Source: DATDRS01 sp035291605
Lineage (GTDB): Bacteria; Chloroflexota; Anaerolineae; Anaerolineales; UBA6663
DNA length: 17,676 bases
Direction: 5' to 3'
Assembly: GCA_035291605.1 (NCBI GenBank)
Contig: DATDRS010000299.1
Coordinates: 1 to 17,676 of the forward strand
Position numbers and translations under genes: made by a program. The notes beneath the pieces were generated by a model. It saw nothing but the letters and a program-made list of their open reading frames with translations, was not told the DNA's origin and did no database searches. Below, piece after piece: positions 6,970-12,973 of this stretch (within the stretch, counting starts at the first letter, position 1; every line of letters begins with the position of its first letter).

Positions 6970-7560
6970 CTATCTCTCCCCCAGTTCCCTCAACCTCTGC
7001 TCCGCCTTCTTCTTCAATTCGGCGTCGGGGCTGAGGCGGGACACGTTTTTCAGGTCGGCGATGGCCTCGGCGGCGCGGCGCAGGTCAATGAGGATGAGCC
7101 CGCGGCGGTAGAGGAGTCGGAGCGAGCGGGGTTCATGCTTGAGCGCGGCGTTAATGTCCTCCAGCGCTTCGGCGTACTGGCCATTCGCCTGCCGCAGCTC
7201 GGCCCGGCGCATCCGCGCGGTGACGGCCTCCGGGTGGTCGGCCAGGACGCCGCTGTAGTCCTTGAGCGCCTGAGAATATTCCTGCGTCTCCCGGTGAATG
7301 TCGCCGCGCAGGATGATCAGGCTGTCGTCCAGCGGCATGAGTTGCAGCGCCTTCTCGACGGCGGCTAGGGCCAGTTCGTATTCCTGGAGCTTGGCGTAGA
7401 GCCGAGCCTGGTAGGCGTAGCAGCGATCGGCGGTGCGCGGCACGCGCTCCGCGATCCGGCCCAGCTCTTCAACCATCTTGCGCAGGCGCGGGCGGTCGGC
7501 GTCGGTAAACGCGGCGATGACCTGTTCGATATCGGTGAAGAAGACGTCGGTGGGGAGCAT
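6970..7560 (-). CDS. Tetratricopeptide-repeat protein
   Basis: Helical repeat protein of 196 residues from ATG 7560 (or 198 from TTG 7566), with no signal peptide or membrane segment. At least three TPR units are visible, at about 46–79 (CYAYQARLYAKLQEYELALAAVEKAL), 80–113 and 115–149 (ARMRRAELRQANGQYAEALEDINAAL). A fourth partial unit follows (LLYRRGLILIDLRRAAEAIADL). Such proteins act as protein–protein scaffolds; no partner can be named. No Shine-Dalgarno sequence precedes either start, because the entire upstream gap is an octamer tandem array. The 11-nt spacing to rlmN suggests an operon. Confidence 0.85.
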   Translation of the reverse strand: MLPTDVFFTDIEQVIAAFTDADRPRLRKMVEELGRIAERVPRTADRCYAYQARLYAKLQEYELALAAVEKALQLMPLDDSLIILRGDIHRETQEYSQALKDYSGVLADHPEAVTARMRRAELRQANGQYAEALEDINAALKHEPRSLRLLYRRGLILIDLRRAAEAIADLKNVSRLSPDAELKKKAEQRLRELGER

Positions 7561-7562
7561 GG

Positions 7563-7626
7563 GCAAGTGGTCAGGGGGTCGGGTGGTCAGGTAGTCGGGT
7601 AGTCGGGAAGCCAGGGGGTTGGGTAG
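7563..7626 (-). repeat. Eight-unit degenerate octamer tandem array
   Basis: On the minus strand, eight consecutive 8-nt units (consensus CYACCYGA; for example CTACCCGA, CTACCTGA, CCACCCGA) run from just after the HAD-phosphatase stop to the start of the TPR gene. They leave only a few bases on either side. No Shine-Dalgarno sequence or −10 box is visible inside. The register is strict 8 nt throughout, unlike the 7-nt arrays elsewhere in the window. Confidence 0.8.
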
Positions 7627-7630
7627 CGGG

Positions 7631-8428
7631 TCATTCTCGCAAGGCCTGGGTGATTTCTTGGATATCTTGCATGACCCACGTGGGACGATAATCGAGGCTG
7701 GTCAACTGGTCGCGGGTCGAAATCCCGGAGAGCACGAAGATGCTGCGGATGCCCGCGCGGACTGCGCCGAGGATGTCAGTCTCCAGCCGGTCGCCGATGG
7801 CCGCCGTCGCCGCGGGGTCGGCCTGAAGGCGGAGCATCGCCTGCTGGTACATGATCGGCTCCGGCTTGCCGATGATCGTCGGGGCGACCCCGGTCGCCGT
7901 CTGGAGGGCTGCAAGAATCGCGCCATTCCCGTGCGTGATGCCGTGCTCGGAGGGGAGCGTGGTGTCGGGGTTAGTGCCAATGAACCGCGCGCCCGCGCGG
8001 ATGTTCAGCGTGGCGGTCGCCAGCTTGTCCCACGAGAGGCCGCGGTCCATGCCGCAGACGACGTACTGTGCATCCACCTCGTACAGGTCACACAGGTGGA
8101 ACCCGGCCTCGACGAGCGCCTGCCGCAAGCCGTCCTCGCCGATGGCGTATACGCGCGCCCCGTTGGACGACTGCTGCTGGAGATATAGCGCGGCGGCCTG
8201 CGCCGAGGTCAGGATTTCGTCGCGCGCGACGGCGACGCCTATCCGGGCCAACTTCTCCAAGTATTGTTCGGGCGTTTTGCTGGCGTTGTTCGTGGCGAGG
8301 ACGAAACGCCGGCCCTGGCTGCGCAAGGCCTGGAAGAACTCGACCAGCCCCGGCATCGGTCGGTCGCCCTCCCACAGCACGCCGTCCATGTCAATGATGA
8401 AGTTGCGGATGCCGCCGAGCAGGCTCAT
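7631..8428 (-). CDS. HAD-IIA family hydrolase (NagD / phosphoglycolate phosphatase-like)
   Basis: Phosphatase of the haloacid dehalogenase superfamily, subfamily IIA, 265 residues. Motif I is DMDGVLW with nucleophile Asp13 and acid/base Asp15. Motif II is ATNNASKT. The Lys of GKPEP is motif III, and GDRLETDILGA is the metal-binding motif IV. The cap lies between motifs II and III, as in NagD and 4-nitrophenyl- or phosphoglycolate phosphatases, so a small sugar- or glycolate-phosphate is the likely substrate. The start is well supported by family N-termini. The mRNA may be leaderless: TATAAT on the minus strand ends 7 nt before ATG and no ribosome site is present. The gene follows the glycosyltransferase by 16 nt and could also be read from upstream. 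Confidence 0.9.
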   Translation of the reverse strand: MSLLGGIRNFIIDMDGVLWEGDRPMPGLVEFFQALRSQGRRFVLATNNASKTPEQYLEKLARIGVAVARDEILTSAQAAALYLQQQSSNGARVYAIGEDGLRQALVEAGFHLCDLYEVDAQYVVCGMDRGLSWDKLATATLNIRAGARFIGTNPDTTLPSEHGITHGNGAILAALQTATGVAPTIIGKPEPIMYQQAMLRLQADPAATAAIGDRLETDILGAVRAGIRSIFVLSGISTRDQLTSLDYRPTWVMQDIQEITQALRE

Positions 8429-8435
8429 GCGAGGG

Positions 8436-8441
8436 ATTATA
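8436..8441 (-). promoter_or_regulatory. Consensus −10 box placed for a leaderless HAD-hydrolase mRNA
   Basis: TATAAT on the minus strand is followed by exactly 7 nt and then the ATG at 8428, so transcription would begin at or next to the start codon. The intervening CCCTCGC has no Shine-Dalgarno character. No good −35 hexamer is visible at the expected distance, which weakens the call. Confidence 0.5.
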
Positions 8442-8444
8442 CCT

Positions 8445-9704
8445 TTAAAGACTCCTGTACACCGCCTCCAGCTTCGGGATGATCACGCTCCAATCGTAGT
8501 GCTGGCGCACAAACGCCTGCCCGGCGCGCCCAAGAGCCTGCGCCCGGTCGGGATCGGCCAGCAACGCTAAGACGGCGTCGGCGAAATCGGCGGGCGCGTC
8601 GGCGAGCAGGAGTTCCTGCCCGGACCGCACCGCGAACCCCTCCGCGCCGATGGCCGTCGAGACAATCGGGCGGGCGAGGGCCATCGCCTCCAGCAGCTTG
8701 AAGCGCGTGCCGCCGCCCATCCGCAGCGGGGCCACGTAGGCCGCTGCCTCGGCGATGAATGGCCGGACGTCCTCCACTGTTCCGGTCACCGTGACCCCGT
8801 TTGTCCCGTGCCGTTTGAGCAGGCTCGGCGCCGGTTTCTGCCCGACGATGAAAAACTGAACCTCCGGTCGCGCAGCGCGAATGCGCGGCAGGATGTCCCC
8901 CGCAAACCACAGGGCGGCGTCAATGTTGGGGCGGTAGTCCATCTTGCCGGTGAAGACGAGGCGTGAAGTGTGAAGCGTGATACGTGATGTATAGGAAGTG
9001 TACGCTTCGACGTCAATGCCGTTGGGGAGGATGACAGGATCGAGCGAGGGGACGAACTCCTTCAACACCATTGCGTCCTCGACGGAGACGCAGGTCACGG
9101 CGTCGGCCAGGCGGCAGGTTGCGGCCTCAAACCGGCGCAGACGCGGGAGTTGGAGCCAGGAGTAGGTGGCGGCGGGCCAGCGGGCCGGTTGGCGCAGGTC
9201 AGTGATGAAGGCGCGATGCTGGATGAGGTATTCGGCGTTGTGCGCGTCGTAAATGACGCGCGGCGGATGCGGCGCGGTCTGAATACGCGAGAGGTATGGG
9301 GCCATCTCCAGCCCCTCGGTGTGGGCGATGTCATACGACGTCTGGTTCAGCAGGTCCGTGAGGGCACGGTCAAACTCGGGCGACCACATCCGGCGGGCGA
9401 GGTCGGGGCGGGGGGAGGCCAGTGTCCGCAGGCGGTCAATACGAGACCGCCTCGGGGCACGGATGGCAATCACCCGACGGCAGGCTGCCTGCAATTCGGG
9501 TATGTTCGCTGATTGTCCGGCTTCTGCAAATGACAGCAGAGTGATCGTGTGCCGTTGCGAGAGGTGTTTAATCAAGCCCCAATTGCGGATAGCCGTGCCT
9601 TGCCGGGGCGGGAAAGGGAGCTGAGGGGTAAGGAAGAGCAGGTTAATGGCTGTTATCCGATGGGCTACTCTCCAGGCGCCCAGCCGGTGAGCATCGTGAG
9701 CCAA
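8445..9704 (-). CDS. GT4-type glycosyltransferase
   Basis: Transfers a sugar from an activated donor onto a glycan or lipid acceptor at the cytoplasmic face; donor and acceptor are unknown. The N-terminal Rossmann half has LLFLTPQLPFPPRQGTAIRN and VIYDAHNAEY. The C-terminal half has LVFTGKMDYRPN, FFIVGQKPAP, VTVTGTVEDVRP and YVAPLRMGGGTRFKLLEAMA, a pattern typical of GT4 enzymes resembling the XrtA/PEP-CTERM-associated group. The start is uncertain: TTG 9704 overlaps the methyltransferase by 40 nt and adds about 18 residues before the conserved strand. A family-like start would need ATT at 9647, because no ATG or GTG is nearby. A heptamer repeat array (8961–8988) lies inside the frame, in the linker between the two halves. 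The gene is probably co-transcribed with the methyltransferase. Confidence 0.88.
   Translation of the reverse strand: MAHDAHRLGAWRVAHRITAINLLFLTPQLPFPPRQGTAIRNWGLIKHLSQRHTITLLSFAEAGQSANIPELQAACRRVIAIRAPRRSRIDRLRTLASPRPDLARRMWSPEFDRALTDLLNQTSYDIAHTEGLEMAPYLSRIQTAPHPPRVIYDAHNAEYLIQHRAFITDLRQPARWPAATYSWLQLPRLRRFEAATCRLADAVTCVSVEDAMVLKEFVPSLDPVILPNGIDVEAYTSYTSRITLHTSRLVFTGKMDYRPNIDAALWFAGDILPRIRAARPEVQFFIVGQKPAPSLLKRHGTNGVTVTGTVEDVRPFIAEAAAYVAPLRMGGGTRFKLLEAMALARPIVSTAIGAEGFAVRSGQELLLADAPADFADAVLALLADPDRAQALGRAGQAFVRQHYDWSVIIPKLEAVYRSL
8961..8988 (-). repeat. Four-unit heptamer array inside the glycosyltransferase gene
   Basis: On the minus strand four consecutive 7-nt units of form WTCACRY (for example ATCACGT and TTCACGC) are read in frame as a Thr/Ser/Arg-rich peptide between PNGIDVEAY and LVFTGKMDY. 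The units share their core with the heptamers before pgeF and before the second GT4 gene. The insertion falls in the variable inter-domain linker, where it would be tolerated. Confidence 0.75.
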
Positions 9705-10447
9705 ATGTCCACGGGGAAGACGAGCGTCGTTCCGACGGCTTCAGCCTCCGCCAGCGCCGCTTTGATCTTGCTTAACCCGGCGGTGTAGGCTTCGTCCGTG
9801 AGCAGGGCCAGTTGCGAAGTGCCGTGCTTTTGCAGGAAATGGCTGTCAAGCACGTCCCTGCCCATAAGCCGGTTTTGGACGCGTTCCGCTGCCTGCCATT
9901 CTACCGAATGGAAGCCCGCAGCGGTCATCCAGTCGAGGACCATGCCGCCCGACGGGAAGCGACGCAGGTCGGCTTCGCGCGTCCCCTCAAAATAGTCGTA
10001 GAGATACCAGCGGTCGCGCCCGGTATGCGGGTCCATGCAGATGACGGCGAGCGCGCCGCCGGGCCGGAGCAGGCGGCGGGCCTCGGCGATGAAGACTTGC
10101 GGCTGATCAAAGTGATGAATCGCATTGACGCAGAAGACCAGGTCAAACGCCGCCTCGGCGAAGGGAAGTTGATTCGCCCGCCCGCACACTAATGGGGCTT
10201 CGGGCAGATGTTCGCGCGCCTGCCGCAACATGCCGGGGGAAAGGTCCAGCCCACAAACTAGGCGCGCGTCGGCCCGCAGCTCCGCGAGCCAACGGCCCGT
10301 CCCACACCCGACTTCGAGGATGGCCTCTGCCTTACACTTTTGGACAAGCGAGTGCAGTTCAGTGGCTACGCCCCTGAGCGAATTGACCGCATAGCGGTGA
10401 TGGTAAGCGGGCGCGATGGTGTCGTAGTTGACGCGCTCATCAGGCAT
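9665..10447 (-). CDS. Class I SAM-dependent methyltransferase
   Basis: SAM-dependent methyltransferase of 260 residues; the acceptor is unknown. Motif I is ILEVGCGTGRWLAEL (about 43–57). LVCGLDLSPGMLRQA supplies the acidic residue that binds the SAM ribose. DLVFCVNAIHHF is motif post-I/II, and LLRPGGALAVICMD is motif III, matching the Methyltransf_11/25 type. The N-terminal YDTIAPAYHHRYA helix is usual for small-molecule, lipid-head or glycan methyltransferases. Its 3' end overlaps the next gene's apparent TTG start by 40 nt, and it follows the small helical protein by 21 nt, so the genes are probably one unit. Given the two glycosyltransferases nearby, a surface glycan or its lipid carrier is a reasonable but unproven substrate. 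Confidence 0.88.
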   Translation of the reverse strand: MPDERVNYDTIAPAYHHRYAVNSLRGVATELHSLVQKCKAEAILEVGCGTGRWLAELRADARLVCGLDLSPGMLRQAREHLPEAPLVCGRANQLPFAEAAFDLVFCVNAIHHFDQPQVFIAEARRLLRPGGALAVICMDPHTGRDRWYLYDYFEGTREADLRRFPSGGMVLDWMTAAGFHSVEWQAAERVQNRLMGRDVLDSHFLQKHGTSQLALLTDEAYTAGLSKIKAALAEAEAVGTTLVFPVDIWLTMLTGWAPGE

Positions 10448-10468
10448 GGGAGGGCGGTGGCCAGGCTC

Positions 10469-10933
10469 CTATGGCTGGAGTGATTCTAAATCAGCCGCAA
10501 GCAGTTTCTTCTCTTCGGGATCCGGCACCTCGTCGGCAAGGCGGAGAGCCTGCTCCAGATAGTGCCCTTTCTGCGCCTCGTTCCCTGCAACTTGCTCGGC
10601 CCTGGCAAGAGCCTCGTACGCATAGCCGACGAAAAAGGGGCCCTGGCCTTCGCCCGCTTCGAGCGCAAGACGCGCGTATCGCCTCGCGTTTTCGGCCTCC
10701 CCAAGAAGCGAGTAGATCCGGGACAACTGCCAATACCCGACGGAGAGGTGGCGCGGGGTGCAGTCGGGCCGCTGTGTCCAGTGCCATATGGATGTATGCG
10801 CGAGGCGGACCATGGCTTCGTCGTCTGCCGATGTGCGGTCGGCCTTCTCGATCAACTCCCACGCCGTATTGAAACAGTACGTGGAGAAATATGCGTGCGC
10901 GGCCTCGGGGTTGAACGCGAACTCAGGTGACAT
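10469..10933 (-). CDS. Conserved-looking helical (TPR-like) protein of unknown function
   Basis: 154-residue soluble protein without signal peptide or membrane segment; I do not recognise a named family. It is predominantly helical. The middle part (WQLSRIYSLLGEAENARRYARLALEAG) and the next segment (YAYEALARAEQVAGN) read like two TPR hairpins, followed by a final acidic helix. A striking aromatic/His segment, RLAHTSIWHWTQRPDCTPRH, lies around residues 43–62 and looks like a conserved core or ligand site. ATG 10933 has AAGGA about 10 nt upstream. It sits 21 nt from both neighbours, between the aldolase and the methyltransferase, which implies co-transcription but gives no clear role. Confidence 0.72.
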   Translation of the reverse strand: MSPEFAFNPEAAHAYFSTYCFNTAWELIEKADRTSADDEAMVRLAHTSIWHWTQRPDCTPRHLSVGYWQLSRIYSLLGEAENARRYARLALEAGEGQGPFFVGYAYEALARAEQVAGNEAQKGHYLEQALRLADEVPDPEEKKLLAADLESLQP

Positions 10934-10954
10934 GTCGTTGGTATCCTTAGGCCA

Positions 10955-11707
10955 TCATGCCTTCAGCCTGCCGAGAAGTTCTCGCGCTGCGTGCCCCAGC
11001 AGAACTGTATCCACCCCGGCCACAATCAACTTGAAACCTTGTTGAATATACGGCTGGACGGCTTCAGCGGTCATGCCAAAGATGCCGACCGGCACCCCGC
11101 CCGCCCGGCACACGCGCGCAATCTGCTGAATAGCGTCACGGACCGCCGGATGCTCGATCTCACCTGGCCTGCCCAAGCTGGCCGAGAGGTCGTACGGGCC
11201 GATCAGCACGGCGTCAATCCCTGGCACACGCACGATGGCTTCGATGTTCTGCACCGCCTCGGCGCTCTCGGCCTGAACCACTAGGACGATGTGATCGTTG
11301 GCCGTCCGGAGATACTCGCGCAACTGGAAGCCGTAGCGCTGCGCGCGCGCAACGCCAAGACCGCGTGAGCCAGCCGGAGGGTAGCGGGCCCATTGCACGA
11401 CGCGCTCAGCCTGCTCGGCCGAGTGGACTTGGGGCACGATCAGACCGGCGGCCCCAACGTCGAGCGCCTTCTTGATGGAGATTTCGTCCAGCGCCGGGAC
11501 CCGGATCAGGCACTCGATGGCTCGGCCGGCCCCTTGGAGCATGGCCTGCAACTCGCGCGCGTCAAACGTCCCGTGTTCGGCGTCAACAAAGAGCCAATCG
11601 AAGCCGGCTTCTCCCAGAAGTTCGGCCGCCTCCGGCGCGTTGAGAGTGAGGAGTGTCCCCAACAGCAGCTCACCTTGTTGAAGTCGCAGACGGAGATTGG
11701 AAGTCAT
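10955..11707 (-). CDS. HpcH/HpaI-family class II aldolase
   Basis: Metal-dependent aldolase that cleaves or forms 2-oxo-3-deoxy or 4-hydroxy-2-oxo acids, releasing pyruvate or a related oxo acid. The 250-residue length fits. Catalytic and binding residues line up with E. coli HpaI: His45 in DAEHGT, Arg69 in LIRVPA, metal ligands Glu147 in VQAESAEA and Asp173 in IGPYDLSAS. SRGLGVARA supplies the substrate-binding loop. Substrate could be 2-keto-3-deoxy-rhamnonate or -glucarate, or 4-hydroxy-2-oxo-heptanedioate; sequence alone does not decide. A candidate promoter lies at 11735–11762. The best-placed ribosome site serves a 4-codon mini-ORF whose stop overlaps this gene's ATG. Confidence 0.88.
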   Translation of the reverse strand: MTSNLRLRLQQGELLLGTLLTLNAPEAAELLGEAGFDWLFVDAEHGTFDARELQAMLQGAGRAIECLIRVPALDEISIKKALDVGAAGLIVPQVHSAEQAERVVQWARYPPAGSRGLGVARAQRYGFQLREYLRTANDHIVLVVQAESAEAVQNIEAIVRVPGIDAVLIGPYDLSASLGRPGEIEHPAVRDAIQQIARVCRAGGVPVGIFGMTAEAVQPYIQQGFKLIVAGVDTVLLGHAARELLGRLKA

Positions 11708-11718
11708 GGTAGGGTCAT
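11704..11718 (-). other. Possible 4-codon minicistron overlapping the aldolase start
   Basis: On the minus strand ATG ACC CTA CCA TGA begins at 11718, and its stop overlaps the aldolase ATG in an ATGA arrangement (11707–11704). GGAG at 11728–11725 is 6 nt from this mini-ORF's ATG but 17 nt from the aldolase ATG. A ribosome loading on the mini-ORF could therefore re-initiate on the aldolase. Chance is a real alternative for so short an ORF. Confidence 0.3.
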
Positions 11719-11734
11719 CTATCTCTCCACGCTA

Positions 11735-11762
11735 AGTATAGCCCCTGTCAACTACAACGCAA
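11735..11762 (-). promoter_or_regulatory. Candidate promoter for the aldolase and downstream genes
   Basis: On the minus strand TTGCGT (11762–11757) and TATACT (11740–11735) are separated by 16 nt. It lies in the 57-nt gap after the GT4 stop and gives a short leader. A consensus-like TTGACA at 11751–11746 is too close to this −10 to be its partner. Confidence 0.4.
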
Positions 11763-11764
11763 CA

Positions 11765-12868
11765 TCAGGACTTTCCTACCCGCTCGTACAACGCCAGCGT
11801 CGCGCGCGCGGTTTTCTCCCAGGTAAATTTCTTCACCTGGTCAAAGCCCTTCTGCCGCATCGCCTCGCGCAGGGCGGAGTCGGTCAGCGCGCGGCGCAGG
11901 GCTTCGGCGATGTCGTCCGGGGAAGCGGGGTCCACTTTGAGCGCGGCCTCTCCGGCGATCTCCGGCAGCGAGGCGCGGTCGGCGATCACGCACGGCACCC
12001 CGCAACCCATCGCCTCAAGTACCGGAAAGCCGAAGCCTTCGTAATGCGAGGGGAGGACGAAGACGCTCGCGCCGTTGTAGACAGCGGGCAGGTCGGCGGC
12101 GGGCAGGCTTTCCAGGCGGCGGACGTGCGCTTCGAGGCCGAGGTCGCGCACGAGCGAGGCGGCCTCATCGAACAGCCAGCCCCGGTGTCCCACCGGCACG
12201 AGCGGCGGTGCGTCGGGCAACAGGCGGAGCAATTGCGCGTAGGCATGAAGCAGCCCTGGAACATTCTTCCGCGGCTCGAAGGTGCCGACGAACAGGATGT
12301 AGCCGGGCGAGAGGTCAAGCCGGGCCAGCACTGAGGAAACCGCCTCCGCCGCGAGGGGATGGAACTCTGGGTCGTGGCCGAGGTGGATGACGGTGATCTT
12401 TTCGGGTGGGACGGACAGCAGATTCACCAGGTCGTCTTTCGTCGCCTGCGAATCGGCAGAGATCGCGTTGGCCTGCCTCACTGCCCGGCGTATCTGGCCG
12501 TTGTAATAGCGGCGGCTCTCCGCCGTGAGGAATTCCGGGTGCAGCAGGAACGTCAGATCGTGCACGGTGATGATCGAGCGCCGGCAGCCCCCCAGCGGCG
12601 GGATGAAGTCGGGCGAGTGCAGGAGGTCGAGGCGGTGCGGCGCGGCTTCGACGGCGAGTGCGAAGGCTTCGAGGCGGTGGTGCGCGGGGGTCCAGCAGTC
12701 TACGCGACGGGCGCGAGGGGAGAAGGTCTCCGCGTGTCCCCGGCGGTAAAGGTGGATGTGCTCGTGCTGGGGGCTAAGCGCGGGCAGATCGGCGGCGAGA
12801 TGCCGGATGTATTTCGAGATGCCGCCGCTGGTGTAATAGGTGAGCCGAACGTCGAGACCGAGACGCAT
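11765..12868 (-). CDS. GT4-family glycosyltransferase
   Basis: Retaining glycosyltransferase with GT-B fold, 367 residues, probably cytoplasmic or membrane-associated and acting on surface glycans. MRLGLDVRLTYYTSGGISKYIRHL is the usual N-terminus with the Gly-rich acceptor loop. HSPDFIPPL, TVHDLTFLLHPEF and NAISADSQATKDDL follow. The C-terminal half has ILFVGTFEPRKNVPGLL and the EX7E motif (Glu277 to Glu285) in HYEGFGFPVLEAMGCGVPCVIAD, which binds the donor nucleotide sugar. The frame is open to 13057, but family N-termini and a TATAAT 6 nt upstream support ATG 12868, probably leaderless. It is divergent from the coiled-coil gene and heads the long minus-strand gene run. Confidence 0.92.
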   Translation of the reverse strand: MRLGLDVRLTYYTSGGISKYIRHLAADLPALSPQHEHIHLYRRGHAETFSPRARRVDCWTPAHHRLEAFALAVEAAPHRLDLLHSPDFIPPLGGCRRSIITVHDLTFLLHPEFLTAESRRYYNGQIRRAVRQANAISADSQATKDDLVNLLSVPPEKITVIHLGHDPEFHPLAAEAVSSVLARLDLSPGYILFVGTFEPRKNVPGLLHAYAQLLRLLPDAPPLVPVGHRGWLFDEAASLVRDLGLEAHVRRLESLPAADLPAVYNGASVFVLPSHYEGFGFPVLEAMGCGVPCVIADRASLPEIAGEAALKVDPASPDDIAEALRRALTDSALREAMRQKGFDQVKKFTWEKTARATLALYERVGKS

Positions 12869-12874
12869 GGTGCG

Positions 12875-12902
12875 ATTATAAGTGACGGGCGACAGGTGAC
12901 AA
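12875..12902 (-). promoter_or_regulatory. Promoter of the GT4 gene, placed for a leaderless mRNA
   Basis: On the minus strand TTGTCA (12902–12897) and a perfect TATAAT (12880–12875) are separated by 16 nt. Only 6 nt separate the −10 from ATG 12868, and no ribosome site is present. The spacer is made of the heptamer array, so the repeat supplies part of the promoter. Confidence 0.7.
12880..12900 (-). repeat. Three-unit GTC-heptamer array forming a promoter spacer
   Basis: On the minus strand three consecutive 7-nt units (GTCACCT, GTCGCCC, GTCACTT) lead directly into the −10 box. The core matches the heptamers at 16130–16157 and 8961–8988. Confidence 0.65.
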
Positions 12903-12913
12903 GACCCGTCACT
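12881..12913. repeat. 9-bp inverted repeat between divergent promoters
   Basis: AGTGACGGG (12881–12889) and CCCGTCACT (12905–12913) are perfect inverted copies separated by 15 nt. They bracket the −35 box of the minus-strand GT4 promoter and lie about 10 nt upstream of the plus-strand −35 at 12923. The placement suits an operator acting on both genes. A by-product of repeat expansion on both strands is the alternative. Confidence 0.55.
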
Positions 12914-12922
12914 CTCTTTCGC

Positions 12923-12952
12923 TTGTGCCTTAAGCCGTGCGCCTTGTATAAT
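12923..12952 (+). promoter_or_regulatory. Promoter of the coiled-coil gene
   Basis: TTGTGC (12923–12928) and a perfect TATAAT (12947–12952) are separated by 18 nt. The −10 ends 21 nt before ATG 12974, leaving a leader of about 14 nt that contains the ribosome site GAGGA (12962–12966). Confidence 0.65.
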
Positions 12953-12973
12953 CTCCGCGCAGAGGAACGCGCT

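Noticed and set aside
12359..12973. N-terminal extension of the coiled-coil protein
   Set aside because: The extension is antisense to the GT4 gene and unlike a coiled coil. A promoter and a ribosome site immediately precede ATG 12974.
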